NCBI GenBank assembly: GCA_965613685.1
Contig: OZ277031.1
Coordinates: forward strand, 744,001-808,000
Reading direction: 5' to 3'
Length of the DNA: 64,000 bases
Source: Methylotenera oryzisoli_B
GTDB taxonomy: Bacteria > Pseudomonadota > Gammaproteobacteria > Burkholderiales > Methylophilaceae
Positions 52,463 through 62,329 of the stretch are shown here, in pieces (the first letter of the stretch is position 1; every line of letters starts with the position of its first letter). The notes under the pieces were generated by a model. That model saw only the letters and a program-made list of their open reading frames with translations. It was not told the origin of the DNA and ran no database searches. The position numbers and the translations under genes were made by a program.

Positions 52463-54802
52463 TTAGAATTGTTGGCCAAGCTGAAATTGTATGGTTTCGG
52501 TAATGTCTGTGGCACTGGCATTAATTGGTTTGGCATAGATCAATTTTAGCGGGCCAAACGGTGAGAACCAGCTCACACCAACACCGGCCGAGTATCGCAA
52601 ATCGTTTGGATCCGGTGTTTGATTGGAGCCCCAGACATAGCCAGAATCAACAAAAGCACTCAACCTAAACTGCTTGGAATCTTTGATGCCTGGAATGGGA
52701 AAGAATAACTCCGCACTGGCCAGCGCACTTTGGTTACCGCCCACGTAATAAGTGTTAGTGCCATCTTTTGGGCCCAAGGTGCCGATGGCATAGCCACGTA
52801 CCGAGTTAACGCCACCCATAAAGAAGTTTTTAAAGAATGGGTATTTGGCATCACCGTAGGAATGGGCGTAACCTAACTCACCGTTTAGCATCAAGGTCAA
52901 GTCTTTGGCCATTTCCTTATACCAGGAGTGCTTGTAATTGATTTTATAATATTGCAAATCCAGCACCGGCATGGTGACTTCAGCACTCAAACGTTGATAT
53001 ACACCGTTATTGGTGTACATAATGCTATCGCGACTGTCGTGCGACCAACCGGCACTCAATGCTAATGAGTTACTGGTGCAACCCGTGGTATTGCCGCAGT
53101 ATTCTTGGTATTGGATTGGGCTTTCTGCGTAAAGATTGATGTCGGTTAAATCCGCGGACAAGCCAAAGCTCACGCCATCCCGCTCGTTTAATGGAATGCC
53201 GAAGCGCACGCCACCGCCGTAAGAGGAGGTCTTATAGGTACCAACGTTGTCCGTAGAGCCGGTGTTGACGTCGCGCCTATAGACATCAAAGCCACGACTG
53301 ACGCCGTCAGGCGTGAAGTAAGGGTCGGTATAGGACAAGGCATAGGTGGTGTTCACCTTACCGGTGTTGAGCTGTGCGCTTACGCGGTTACCGGTACCTA
53401 GGAAGTTATTCTGGTTAACCGTGACACCAAACACCACACCCTCATTACTGGACAAGCCAGCACCAAATTGCACGCTGCCCGTCGATTGCTCAACCACGCT
53501 GATATTGAGATCCACTTGATCAGCCGTACCTGGGACGGCCGGCGTTTCCACGTTCACGTCTGAGAAATATTGGGTACGCACCAAACGCTCCTTAGAGCGA
53601 TTGATTTTAGTTGAGGCATACCAAGCCGATTCCAATTGACGAACTTCACGACGCACCACATCATCCCGTGTGCGAGTGTTGCCGACGATGTTGATGCGTC
53701 TAACATAAACGCGTTTTCCTGGATCAATATAAAAAGTAAAAGCGGCGGTATGCAACTCCTTGTTAACCTCAGGCACAGGATTCACGTTCGCAAAAGCATA
53801 CCCCTCATTACTCAAGCGATCACTGATGGCCTTACTGGACTGCGTGATGTTGCTGCGGCTAAAGGTATCGCCTTTTTTAACGGCGATTAACGCCTGCAAT
53901 TCGCTGTCCGGCACGATGCTTTCGCCAGCCAACCTCACCTCTGATATGGTGTATTTTTCACCTTCCGTGATATTGACGGTAATGTAGATGTCTTTTTTAT
54001 CGGGGGTGATGGAGACTTGCGTGGAATCAATATTAAATTCGAGGTAGCCTTGATTCATGTAAAAAGAACGCAGTGTTTCAAGGTCAGCGTTTAATTTTTG
54101 CTTGGAATACTGATCGTCTTTATTCCACCAACTCATCCAATTAGGCGTGGTCAACAAAAACTCCGCGCGTAAATCGTCCATTGAGAAGGCTTGGTTGCCA
54201 ACGATATTGATGCTACGTATCTTGGAAACGGCACCCTCTTCTATATCAAAGCGGACGGCGACACGATTGCGCTCCAGTGGCGAGACCACGGCTTTTACAC
54301 TGGCACCGTATTTGCCTTGCGATAGATATTGACGTTTGATTTCTTGTTCGGCGCGATCTAACTGCGACTTATCAAAAATCTGACCGTCTGCAATACCAAT
54401 TTGCTTTAGGCCTTCCTTCATCTTGTCGGTAGGAAAGGATTTGTTACCGCTGAAATCGATCTGCGCAATTGACGACCGCTCTTGAACGGTCACCACCAGT
54501 ACATCGCCCTCTGCTTCTATGCGTACGTCTTTAAAAAAGCCGGTGCCGTATAAGGCTTTAATCGCTTGGGAGGCCAGGTCATCGGACATGCTATCGCCGA
54601 CTTTGACCGGTAAATTAGTAAACACCGTACCGGCTTCGGTACGCTGTATGCCTTCCACGCGGATGTCTTTAATGACAAATGGCGCCATGGCCATGGTTGA
54701 ATTGGCATACAAGCCAGTGAGCAACAAAACGATGGATTTGATCTGCAAGCAGTGGCGTCCTATTTGATTTTTTTTAATGGTGCTTACTTTTTTTAATGCC
54801 AT
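52463..54802 (-). CDS. bamA: Outer-membrane protein assembly factor BamA
   Basis: Omp85 core of the beta-barrel assembly machine. A signal peptide after a basic 20-residue leader ends near NSTMAMA, five POTRA domains fill residues about 45-440 (FVIKDIRVEGIQRTEAGTV opens the first), and a C-terminal 16-strand barrel ends in FQLGQQF with the required terminal Phe. 779 aa. A VRGYAIGTLGP segment is the conserved L6 loop VRGF/Y. It follows rseP by 3 bp. Confidence 0.97.
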   Translation of the reverse strand: MALKKVSTIKKNQIGRHCLQIKSIVLLLTGLYANSTMAMAPFVIKDIRVEGIQRTEAGTVFTNLPVKVGDSMSDDLASQAIKALYGTGFFKDVRIEAEGDVLVVTVQERSSIAQIDFSGNKSFPTDKMKEGLKQIGIADGQIFDKSQLDRAEQEIKRQYLSQGKYGASVKAVVSPLERNRVAVRFDIEEGAVSKIRSINIVGNQAFSMDDLRAEFLLTTPNWMSWWNKDDQYSKQKLNADLETLRSFYMNQGYLEFNIDSTQVSITPDKKDIYITVNITEGEKYTISEVRLAGESIVPDSELQALIAVKKGDTFSRSNITQSSKAISDRLSNEGYAFANVNPVPEVNKELHTAAFTFYIDPGKRVYVRRINIVGNTRTRDDVVRREVRQLESAWYASTKINRSKERLVRTQYFSDVNVETPAVPGTADQVDLNISVVEQSTGSVQFGAGLSSNEGVVFGVTVNQNNFLGTGNRVSAQLNTGKVNTTYALSYTDPYFTPDGVSRGFDVYRRDVNTGSTDNVGTYKTSSYGGGVRFGIPLNERDGVSFGLSADLTDINLYAESPIQYQEYCGNTTGCTSNSLALSAGWSHDSRDSIMYTNNGVYQRLSAEVTMPVLDLQYYKINYKHSWYKEMAKDLTLMLNGELGYAHSYGDAKYPFFKNFFMGGVNSVRGYAIGTLGPKDGTNTYYVGGNQSALASAELFFPIPGIKDSKQFRLSAFVDSGYVWGSNQTPDPNDLRYSAGVGVSWFSPFGPLKLIYAKPINASATDITETIQFQLGQQF

Positions 54803-54805
54803 GCA

Positions 54806-56173
54806 TTAGCCTGTTATTAATCTAGTTATGTCGTTGTAAAAAGCAATGATCATCATCAAACCCAATAAGGTCAGACCAATTTTTTGCCCTACGGCCATCA
54901 CGGACTCAGGTACGGGTTTGCCAGTTAAAATTTCAACCATATAGTACATCAAATGACCGCCATCTAAAACTGGTATGGGCAATAGATTTAATACGCCTAT
55001 GCTGATGCTGATTAAAGCTAAGAAGCCTATAAAAACCTTGACGCCCATGCTCGCAGTTTGGCCTGCGTAACTGGCGATGGTGACAGGCCCACTTACGCCT
55101 TGCCACGACGCCTGGCCTACGAGCATTTTAATAAGCATTTGCAGGCTAAATATAGCCGTATCCCAAGTCTTCTCGACGGCCTTCATCATTGCCTCGGGCA
55201 AGCTGTATTGCTGGATGACCAAGCCGATGGATTGCATCTTCACCGCCGCCCCTATGTGCCCTACGGCCAAGCCCTGCTCCATTTTAACCGCAGGTTTAAT
55301 GCGGATAGTTAATGCCGATTCGCCACGTAAAATTTGCACTGCCAATACCTGCCCAGCATGCAGCCTGACGTAGCCAACAAAATCCTGCCACGTTGCTATC
55401 GATTGCTTATCCACAGCCACTATTAAATCGTCAATTTGCAGACCTGCATTGTTAGCCGGGCTGCCACTTACCACCTCGCCTATTCTGGCCGGCATCATCA
55501 CTTGCTGAGGCGTGAAGCCCAGGCTAGCGAAAGCATCGTTATTGGCCTGCGCCTGGCGCAAGGCGCTTAGATTCAAGTGATGGCTTTTTTGAACTTGCTG
55601 CTTGCTTAGTCCGCGGACTTCGACACTTTCATTATTCAGTGAGGATTTAAGCAGTAGCCAATGAAAATCCTGCCAGCTTGCAACGGACCTGCCGTTAACC
55701 GATTGCACGGTTTCGCCAATTTCAAAGCCGGCCAACGCGGCAGGGCTCTGCGGGGCAACGTCAGCTAAAATGGGCTTTAAGCCTACCACACCCATCATGA
55801 ATAGCGTGCTGTATAGCAGGATGGCTAGCAGCAGATTAGCTAAAGGCCCTGCCAAAACGATGGCCATACGTTTGAGTACAGGCTGACGATTAAAAGCCCG
55901 ATTTAACTCAGCGTCAGAATAGCTTACTCGCGCAGCTGCCTCTTGATTGATCTCGCGCTCATCCAGCATTTTGACATAGCCGCCTAAGGGGATGGCCGCT
56001 ACGATAAACTCGGTTTGATCCTTACCGAACTTCTTAACCCACAGGGGCTTACCAAAGCCTATGGAGAATTTTAGCACCCGCACACCACACCATCGCGCCA
56101 CCTGAAAATGGCCGTATTCGTGCACCGTCACCAATATGGCTATTGCTAAAATAAAAGCTAAGGGGGCTAGCAT
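54806..56173 (-). CDS. rseP: Site-2 intramembrane zinc protease RseP
   Basis: Cleaves anti-sigma factors such as RseA to release sigma-E and removes signal-peptide remnants. The zinc motif is HEYGH in ILVTVHEYGHFQVARW, with the third ligand in IPVLDGGHLMYYMVE. Two PDZ domains lie between (GEVVSGSPANNAGLQIDD is the clearest). 455 aa, four membrane segments. It overlaps dxr by 7 bp and precedes bamA. Confidence 0.96.
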   Translation of the reverse strand: MLAPLAFILAIAILVTVHEYGHFQVARWCGVRVLKFSIGFGKPLWVKKFGKDQTEFIVAAIPLGGYVKMLDEREINQEAAARVSYSDAELNRAFNRQPVLKRMAIVLAGPLANLLLAILLYSTLFMMGVVGLKPILADVAPQSPAALAGFEIGETVQSVNGRSVASWQDFHWLLLKSSLNNESVEVRGLSKQQVQKSHHLNLSALRQAQANNDAFASLGFTPQQVMMPARIGEVVSGSPANNAGLQIDDLIVAVDKQSIATWQDFVGYVRLHAGQVLAVQILRGESALTIRIKPAVKMEQGLAVGHIGAAVKMQSIGLVIQQYSLPEAMMKAVEKTWDTAIFSLQMLIKMLVGQASWQGVSGPVTIASYAGQTASMGVKVFIGFLALISISIGVLNLLPIPVLDGGHLMYYMVEILTGKPVPESVMAVGQKIGLTLLGLMMIIAFYNDITRLITG

Positions 56174-57372
56174 AGCGCCTGAATAATTTTAGCGGTGGTA
56201 AGCCTAGCTTGGGCATCAACCGACACCAATTGCTCTATGGATTCAACGGCGGAAAAATGCGACAAGGACAAAACCTGTTCTATGGTGTTAGGAATGGCCA
56301 TGAAGCTGATTTTTTCAGCCAAAAACGCCTCCACGGCAATTTCGTTGGCGGCATTTAATATGGCAGGTGCCGTTCCTCCAGCCCTGAGCACATCGTATGC
56401 ATATTGCAAGCAGGGAAAACGGACTTTGTCCGGCGCGCAAAAATCCAAACGGGCCGTGGCCAATATATCCAAGCTTGCTACACCACTACTCAACCTCTCG
56501 GGGTAGGCTAAACCGTATGCAATGGGGGTGCGCATGTCAGGATTGCCTAATTGCGCCAGTATGCTGCCATCGATGTACTCCACCATGGAGTGTATGACGC
56601 TCTGCGGGTGCACCACCACTTCAATTTGCTCTGCGCTGGCATTAAACAGCCAGTGCGCTTCTATCACCTCTAAGCCTTTGTTCATTAAGGTAGCGGAGTC
56701 GATAGTAATTTTAGGCCCCATCACCCAGTTAGGATGGTTGAGAGCCTCTGCACGGCTTACCGCCTGCAGTTTCTCCAAGCTGGTATTTCTAAAAGGGCCG
56801 CCCGATGCGGTTAGGAGTATTTTTTTAACCCCCATGCGCGCTAAATCGCTGACCTTATGCGGCGGCATCGCCTGAAAAATAGCATTGTGCTCGCTGTCTA
56901 TGGGCAACAAGGTTGCGCCGCCATCTTGCACGGCTTGCATGAACAGCTTACCTGCCATGACCAATGTTTCTTTGTTGGCTAAAAGAATGCGCTTGCCAGC
57001 TTTTGCCGCAGCCATGGCCGGATGCAGGCCTGCCGCACCGACAATGGCCGCCATGACGATGTCTACGTCGTCGTGCGCCGCCACCTCGCTAAGGGCTTGC
57101 TCGCCATGCAATACCGTTGTTTTAGAGCCGATAACTTTAAGTTCTTGGCTTAAGTGTGCAGCTGCCTCGGCTTGCAACATCACGGCAAATTGCGGCTGGT
57201 ATCGCACACACAAGGCCAACATGCCAGACACGTTGTTATTGGCGCTCAAGGCAAACACACCAAAACGCTCGGGATGCTGCGCGATAACGTCTAAAGTTTG
57301 CATGCCTATGGTGCCGGTCGCACCCAGTATGGTCACCTGCTGCATGGCTTGCATGGGTAGCTTATCGGACAT
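56167..57372 (-). CDS. dxr: 1-deoxy-D-xylulose 5-phosphate reductoisomerase Dxr
   Basis: First committed enzyme of the MEP isoprenoid pathway. NADPH-binding ILGATGTIGMQTLDVI, LLANKETLVMAG, the metal/substrate segments PIDSEHNAIFQ and TASGGPFRNTS, and MNKGLEVIEAHWLF are standard. I chose MSDKLPMQ (57372), which overlaps the cdsA stop; 57354 and 57345 are alternative Mets, none with a strong ribosome binding site. A longer form to 57408 is unlikely. Confidence 0.96.
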   Translation of the reverse strand: MSDKLPMQAMQQVTILGATGTIGMQTLDVIAQHPERFGVFALSANNNVSGMLALCVRYQPQFAVMLQAEAAAHLSQELKVIGSKTTVLHGEQALSEVAAHDDVDIVMAAIVGAAGLHPAMAAAKAGKRILLANKETLVMAGKLFMQAVQDGGATLLPIDSEHNAIFQAMPPHKVSDLARMGVKKILLTASGGPFRNTSLEKLQAVSRAEALNHPNWVMGPKITIDSATLMNKGLEVIEAHWLFNASAEQIEVVVHPQSVIHSMVEYIDGSILAQLGNPDMRTPIAYGLAYPERLSSGVASLDILATARLDFCAPDKVRFPCLQYAYDVLRAGGTAPAILNAANEIAVEAFLAEKISFMAIPNTIEQVLSLSHFSAVESIEQLVSVDAQARLTTAKIIQALC

Positions 57373-58189
57373 GAAGTTGCAAATCAGCAAACAATGGGAA
57401 GTATACATAAAACAAGGCCACTGGCAGGGTGGGCATCAATCCATCTATCCTATCCAGTACACCGCCGTGGCCAGGTAATAATTGGCTGCTGTCTTTAACA
57501 TTAGCATGGCGTTTTAGTAAGGATTCAAACAGATCCCCCATCACGCTTAATACCACCAAGAACCATAATGCGACGATCAGCCAACGACTAATGTGCCAAT
57601 AATAACAAAGTGCCAAGCCATACAAGGTGACGGCCAACAGCGCGCCTGCAACGCCCTCCCATGTTTTACCTGGACTAATTTCTACCGCTAATTTATGCCG
57701 GCCAAATTGCTTACCAGAAAAATAGGCCGCGCTATCCGCAAGCCATACTGTGGCCATGACGGCCAATAGCAACCATGGACTGATTTTTTGCAAGCCAATT
57801 AAAGCCAGCCAAACGGATAAGAGTAAGCAAAAACCAAGTATGGCCAGCAGCAAGCGGTTATGAATCTCTTTCCTAGTTAACAGCCAAACGGGTGCAATAA
57901 ACAACCAAAAAAACGTGGCCAAGCAAAGCGCTAAAACAGCCAAGACATCGATGTAATAGGCTGCCGGCAGCAGCGCCGAGAATAGTATCATGGCAGCCAC
58001 GCTGGCAGTGCAGGCTAAATTTAGCCAGGTCTGCCGCTTGTTTAGCTGGATTAAATTGGACCACTCCCAAACTGCGATCAGAGTAGCCAATAGCGTAAGT
58101 AAAGCCCAGATTAAATCGGAAGCCTTAAACAAGGCGGTGGAAAAAAATAATCCGAGAACAAGAGCAGTAGTAATGCGGGTTTTAAGCAT
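57362..58189 (-). CDS. cdsA: Phosphatidate cytidylyltransferase CdsA
   Basis: Makes CDP-diacylglycerol for phospholipids. It is a 275-aa protein with about eight membrane segments, SPGKTWEGVAGALLAV, and the signature GHGGVLDRIDGLMPTLPVALF near the C-terminus, shown as LLPGHGGVLDRIDGLM. It lies between uppS (9 bp) and dxr (overlap). Confidence 0.96.
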   Translation of the reverse strand: MLKTRITTALVLGLFFSTALFKASDLIWALLTLLATLIAVWEWSNLIQLNKRQTWLNLACTASVAAMILFSALLPAAYYIDVLAVLALCLATFFWLFIAPVWLLTRKEIHNRLLLAILGFCLLLSVWLALIGLQKISPWLLLAVMATVWLADSAAYFSGKQFGRHKLAVEISPGKTWEGVAGALLAVTLYGLALCYYWHISRWLIVALWFLVVLSVMGDLFESLLKRHANVKDSSQLLPGHGGVLDRIDGLMPTLPVALFYVYFPLFADLQLHVR

Positions 58190-58198
58190 GAATAAGCC

Positions 58199-58963
58199 TT
58201 AGTTGTTGCTAGCCACATCGCTTACCTGCTCGCTCGTTCGGCCGAAGCGTCGTTCACGGTTTTGGTAGGATGCCAGGGCTAAATTAAAAGCAGACTCATC
58301 AAAATCTGGCCATAAGGTATCGGTAAAGTAGAGTTCGGTGTAGGCCAACTGCCAGAGCATAAAATTACTGATGCGTTTTTCACCGCCGGTTCGTATGAAC
58401 AAATCGGGCTCGGGAGCGTAATGCATGGCGAGATGCGCGGCCAGGTGCTCCTCGTCGAAGTCTCCAGCGTGTGATGGCATGGCTCTATGCATCTTATTCA
58501 CAGCCTGCAAGATATCCCAGCGCCCACCGTAATTTGCCGCAATGCTTAAGGTTAAACCGGTGTTATTGGCGGTTAAACGTTCGGATAATTCAATTTGGTC
58601 TATCAGTTCAGCATTAAAACGCGTGCGATCACCAATTAAAACCAATTTAATGTTGTTTTCGTGTAGTTTCGCCACTTCTCGCTTGAGCCCTTGTATGAAC
58701 AAGCTCATCAAGAACGAAACTTCATCGGCTGGTCTGCGCCAATTCTCACTGCTAAACGCAAACAGGGTGAGGTAAGCAATATTATGGTCTACGCAGGCTT
58801 TAACCAATTCAAGCACCGCGTCCATGCCACGCTTATGCCCCGCCACCCTTGGTAAAAAGCGTTTGCGTGCCCAACGCCCATTGCCATCCATGATGACGGC
58901 AATGTGTTGCGGCATGTCTGTGCCTATGGGGATGCTTTTGGTCGCGCTAGAGAAGAAAGCCAC
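58199..58963 (-). CDS. uppS: Undecaprenyl diphosphate synthase UppS
   Basis: Cis-prenyltransferase that makes the C55 carrier lipid for peptidoglycan and O-antigen. HIAVIMDGNGRWARKR, RVAGHKRGMDA, FAFSSENWRRP and RTGGEKRISNFMLWQLAYTE are the family motifs. 254 aa. It follows frr by 54 bp, the common frr-uppS-cdsA-dxr order. Confidence 0.97.
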   Translation of the reverse strand: MAFFSSATKSIPIGTDMPQHIAVIMDGNGRWARKRFLPRVAGHKRGMDAVLELVKACVDHNIAYLTLFAFSSENWRRPADEVSFLMSLFIQGLKREVAKLHENNIKLVLIGDRTRFNAELIDQIELSERLTANNTGLTLSIAANYGGRWDILQAVNKMHRAMPSHAGDFDEEHLAAHLAMHYAPEPDLFIRTGGEKRISNFMLWQLAYTELYFTDTLWPDFDESAFNLALASYQNRERRFGRTSEQVSDVASNN

Positions 58964-59017
58964 GAAAACTCCAATCGTTGTGTGGTTTGTATAGCTTGCA
59001 AGTTTGGATCGGAATGA

Positions 59018-59575
59018 TCAAACAGCCATCAATTCGGCTTCTTTGACCTGCAGCATTTTATCCACCTCGGCCACGGCTTTATCGGTGGCTTTTTGAATGT
59101 CGTCTTGGGCACGACGCTCATCGTCTTCTGGGATTTCTTTGTCTTTGAGCATTTTTTTCAACGCATCATTGGCATCACGCCTAACGTTGCGGATTGAGAC
59201 TTTGGCGCCCTCCGCTTCACTACGGACTATCTTGGTCATGTCGCGTCTACGTTCTTCGGTTAACATAGGCATGGGCACCCTAATCAAATCACCGTTGGTA
59301 GCGGGATTTAAACCTAGATCACTGTCACGGATAGCTTTCTCCACCTTACCTATCATGGTTTTTTCAAACGGTTGCACATTGATGGTTCTGGCGTCACCCA
59401 AGTTAACGTTGGCCACTTGATTGACCGCCACCATGGAACCGTAATACTCAACCATGACGTGATCCAACAAACCAACGTGGGCACGACCAGTGCGCACTTT
59501 AGCTAAATCATTTTTTAACACCTCCAATGATTTTTGCATTTTCTGCGCCGCATTATTTTTCACTTCGTCTAACAT
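59018..59575 (-). CDS. frr: Ribosome recycling factor
   Basis: Splits post-termination ribosomes with EF-G. The sequence reads MLDEVKNNAAQKMQKSLEVL, then LAKVRTGRAHVGLLDHVMVEYYG, and the VRNVRRDANDALKKM hinge segment, all typical of RRF. I chose ATG 59575 because GGAG lies 7 nt upstream; the TTG at 59587 is a poorer start. 185 aa. Confidence 0.97.
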   Translation of the reverse strand: MLDEVKNNAAQKMQKSLEVLKNDLAKVRTGRAHVGLLDHVMVEYYGSMVAVNQVANVNLGDARTINVQPFEKTMIGKVEKAIRDSDLGLNPATNGDLIRVPMPMLTEERRRDMTKIVRSEAEGAKVSIRNVRRDANDALKKMLKDKEIPEDDERRAQDDIQKATDKAVAEVDKMLQVKEAELMAV

Positions 59576-59660
59576 GCAGTTCTCCAACTAAGTAGCTTAG
59601 GTATGGCCTGTGCTTTAACAGGCTTGATTTTGATAATTTAATTTTAAGGGATAGCCAGCG

Positions 59661-60377
59661 TTACGGCGTTACCATGGTGCCTTCATCTTGACCCAACAAC
59701 ACCCTTTTTAGCGCGCCTTGTTTAAATATACTAAATACTACTATAGGCAATTTTTGATCTCGGCATAGGGTTAACGCCGTGGCGTCCATGACCTTTAGGT
59801 TTTTGATGATGGCTTCATCAAAGCTAATGGTTTTATAACGCATGGCTTCTGGATTGGTTTTAGGGTCGTCGGTGTAGATGCCATCAACTTTAGTGGCTTT
59901 TATCACCACATCGGCATTCATTTCCATGCCGCGTAATGCCGCAGCGGTGTCCGTGGTGAAAAACGGGTTGCCGGTACCTGCACCAAAGATGACGACGCGA
60001 CCTTCTTCTAAGTAACGTATGGCTTTACCGCGTATATAAGGCTCGGCGACCTGCTCTATGTTTAATGCACTTTGCACCCGGGCATTCAAGCCTATGTTTT
60101 TCATCGCGTCCTGCAATGCCATGGCATTCATCACGGTGGCTAGCATGCCCATGTAATCGGCCGTGGCTCTATCCATACCTTCTGCTGCTGGCGCGACACC
60201 GCGAAAAATATTGCCCCCGCCTATCACAACGGCAACCTGCACACCCAAATCCACCACTTCCTTGACTTCAGCAACGATGCGATTAATGGTGGCACGATTG
60301 ATGCCGTATGCATCGTCGCCCATTAAAGCCTCACCAGAAAGTTTGAGTAGGATCCGTTTGTAGGCGGGTGCTGCCAT
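59661..60377 (-). CDS. pyrH: UMP kinase PyrH
   Basis: Hexameric amino-acid-kinase-family enzyme that phosphorylates UMP. RILLKLSGEALMGDDAYG, VIGGGNIFRGV and GTGNPFFTTDTAAALRGMEM are diagnostic. 238 aa. It follows tsf after 179 bp, a gap with a terminator and two repeat units, so it may have its own promoter. AGAGAAA precedes the ATG. Confidence 0.97.
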   Translation of the reverse strand: MAAPAYKRILLKLSGEALMGDDAYGINRATINRIVAEVKEVVDLGVQVAVVIGGGNIFRGVAPAAEGMDRATADYMGMLATVMNAMALQDAMKNIGLNARVQSALNIEQVAEPYIRGKAIRYLEEGRVVIFGAGTGNPFFTTDTAAALRGMEMNADVVIKATKVDGIYTDDPKTNPEAMRYKTISFDEAIIKNLKVMDATALTLCRDQKLPIVVFSIFKQGALKRVLLGQDEGTMVTP

Positions 60378-60421
60378 AATATTTCTCTTTGTAAAAAGTT
60401 TGCTTATTTAAGCATAAAAAC

Positions 60422-60490
60422 GGCTTTTTAGGCATAAAAAAATGGGCGCTTATGCAAAATTTAACGGGCTTTTTAGGCAAAAAAATAGGG
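60422..60490. repeat. Two-copy imperfect direct repeat between tsf and pyrH
   Basis: The unit GGCTTTTTAGGCA-(T)-AAAAAAAT-(G/A)-GGGC occurs at 60422-60447 and again at 60467-60490 with one base deleted and one changed. The second copy runs into the tsf terminator stem. It lies on the pyrH leader side, so the repeat may reflect duplication of a terminator half or be a regulatory leader element. Confidence 0.6.
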
Positions 60491-60510
60491 CCCAATTACA
60501 GGCCCCATTT
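60479..60510 (-). terminator. Intrinsic terminator after tsf
   Basis: On the minus strand ATGGGGCC and GGCCCTAT form an 8-bp stem (one G-T wobble) with loop TGTAATTG, followed by TTTTTTT. It lies 47 bp after the tsf stop and precedes pyrH. Confidence 0.85.
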
Positions 60511-60556
60511 TCTTGTTTCATAAGCGCTAGCCGCAATGGCTATGTTTTTTACATGA

Positions 60557-61435
60557 TTAAATCATGGCGGCCGCGGCGGCCACTTCTGCTGCGTAATCCA
60601 CTACCGCTTTTTCAATGCCCTCGCCTACCGTAAACATGGTAAACGATGCCACGCTAGCCCCTTTCGATTTAAGCAATTGCTCTATGGTTAACTTGTCGTC
60701 TTTAACGAAAACTTGGCTCAACAAGGTCACGTCTTTAAGGAATTTTTGCACCGTACCATCGGCAATTTTCTCCAACATGGCTTCGGGCTTGCCTGCTTCC
60801 TTGGCTTTTTCTATAGCCACACGGCGCTCCGCTTCAATCAAGCTGGCATCAATACCGCTTACGTCCAATGCTTTTGGTTTAGCCGCGGCAATGTGCATAG
60901 CAATGTCTTTAGCCAAGGTGTCATCGCCACCGACCAAGTCCACCAACACGCCGATTTTGCTACCGTGTATGTAGCTGGCTAATTTACCTTTAACGCTTGG
61001 GCAAACAAAGCGGCGCGGCGTAATGTTTTCACCAATTTTACCTACCAATTGAGCGCGCGTACCCTCAACGGTTGAATCGCGCATAGCCAAGTCGCTAACT
61101 GCATTGATGTCAGCTGGATTTTTAGCCGCTACGATGACGGCTAATTCGTTGACAAATTTAAGGAAATCTTCATTTTTGGCGCAGAAGTCAGTTTCAGAGT
61201 TCACCTCTATCATGGCGCCTGATTTGCCGTCTGCCGCAATAAATACGCCTACCGTGCCTTCAGCTGCAACACGGCCTGCTGCCTTGCTGGCTTTGTTACC
61301 AAAACGAACGCGCAATATCTCTTCCGCACGAGTCATGTCGCCATCGGCTTCAGTCAACGCTTTTTTACAATCCATCATAGGCGCATCGGTGCGCTCACGT
61401 AATTCCTTTACCATGCTTGCGGTAATTTCAGCCAT
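60557..61435 (-). CDS. tsf: Elongation factor Ts
   Basis: Guanine-nucleotide exchange factor for EF-Tu. The N-terminal TAS-KELRERTDAPMMDCKKAL reads here as VKELRERTDAPMMDCKKAL, and VNSETDFCAKNEDF follows; both are signature segments. 292 aa. AGGAG lies 7 nt before the ATG. It follows rpsB across an intergenic terminator (61514-61539). Confidence 0.97.
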   Translation of the reverse strand: MAEITASMVKELRERTDAPMMDCKKALTEADGDMTRAEEILRVRFGNKASKAAGRVAAEGTVGVFIAADGKSGAMIEVNSETDFCAKNEDFLKFVNELAVIVAAKNPADINAVSDLAMRDSTVEGTRAQLVGKIGENITPRRFVCPSVKGKLASYIHGSKIGVLVDLVGGDDTLAKDIAMHIAAAKPKALDVSGIDASLIEAERRVAIEKAKEAGKPEAMLEKIADGTVQKFLKDVTLLSQVFVKDDKLTIEQLLKSKGASVASFTMFTVGEGIEKAVVDYAAEVAAAAAMI

Positions 61436-61513
61436 TTTTAGCTCCTAAATTATTAAAAGCTGCATTATATATACAGCTTAATTGCTTGATTTTATGTGTG
61501 TATTTTTAAAACT

Positions 61514-61539
61514 AAAAAAGGGGCCCTAAGCCCCTTTTG
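61514..61539 (-). terminator. Intercistronic terminator between rpsB and tsf
   Basis: On the minus strand AAAAGGGGC and GCCCCTTTTTT pair around a TTAGG loop, an 8-9 bp stem ending in T6. As in E. coli, where rpsB-tsf also has an intercistronic attenuator, it should give more rpsB than tsf message. Confidence 0.85.
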
Positions 61540-61551
61540 TGCCCAAGTTAC

Positions 61552-62298
61552 TTAGGCGGCAAGGTCTGCCACTTCCACTGTTTCTTCTTCAGCCGCTGAT
61601 TTAACCAACTCAGAAATCACTGAGCTACGACCTTCAAGCACGGCATCAGCCACACCACGTGCGTATAAACGAATAGCGCGATTAGAGTCATCGTTACCAG
61701 GAATAACGAAAGCAACGCCGTCAGGTGAGTTGTTGGTATCAACCACGCCGATTACTGGAATACCCAATTTAGCTGCTTCGGTAATGGCACCACTTTCATG
61801 ACCCACATCAATGATGAAGATCGCATCTGGCAAGCCACCCATTTCTTTAATGCCGCCTATAGAACGCTCTAATTTTTCGATCTCACGTTTGTAGCCTAGC
61901 GCTTCTTTTTTACCAAATTTCTCTAAGCTGCCATCCAATACCATGGCTTCAAAATCTTGTAAGCGTTTGATGGATTGTTTAACTGTTTTAAAGTTAGTTA
62001 ACATGCCGCCTAACCAGCGGTGATTAACGTAAGCGCAACCTGCACGGCTGGCTTCTTCTTTAACGATATCACGGGCTTGACGTTTTGTACCGACGAATAA
62101 AATGCGGCCTTTGTTAGCCGCTAGCGTGCGCACATGCTTCAGCGCTTCTTCAAACAATGGCAGCGTTTTTTCTAGGTTGACGATATGAATCTTGTTGCGG
62201 TCGCCAAAAATGAACGGTGCCATTTTTGGATTCCAGTAGCGGGTTTGATGGCCGAAGTGAACACCGGCTTCTAACATGTCACGCATGGTGATGGACAT
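61552..62298 (-). CDS. rpsB: 30S ribosomal protein S2
   Basis: A 248-aa S2 protein: it starts MSITMRDMLEAGVHFGHQTR and has WNPKMAPFIFGDRNKIHIVNL, NHRWLGGMLTNFKTVKQSI and GIPVIGVVDTNNSPDGVAFVIPGNDDS, all standard; the quoted parts are from the conserved core. GAGAGAAATT precedes the ATG. It is the first gene of the minus-strand block that runs to rnhB. Confidence 0.98.
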   Translation of the reverse strand: MSITMRDMLEAGVHFGHQTRYWNPKMAPFIFGDRNKIHIVNLEKTLPLFEEALKHVRTLAANKGRILFVGTKRQARDIVKEEASRAGCAYVNHRWLGGMLTNFKTVKQSIKRLQDFEAMVLDGSLEKFGKKEALGYKREIEKLERSIGGIKEMGGLPDAIFIIDVGHESGAITEAAKLGIPVIGVVDTNNSPDGVAFVIPGNDDSNRAIRLYARGVADAVLEGRSSVISELVKSAAEEETVEVADLAA

Positions 62299-62329
62299 AA
62301 TTTCTCTCTTTTCAAAAGGGTTATCAATT

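Noticed and set aside
56885..57478. 197-aa plus-strand ORF over dxr/cdsA
   Set aside because: It is antisense to clear dxr and cdsA coding sequence, with Cys/Met/Ser-rich shadow composition and no family resemblance.
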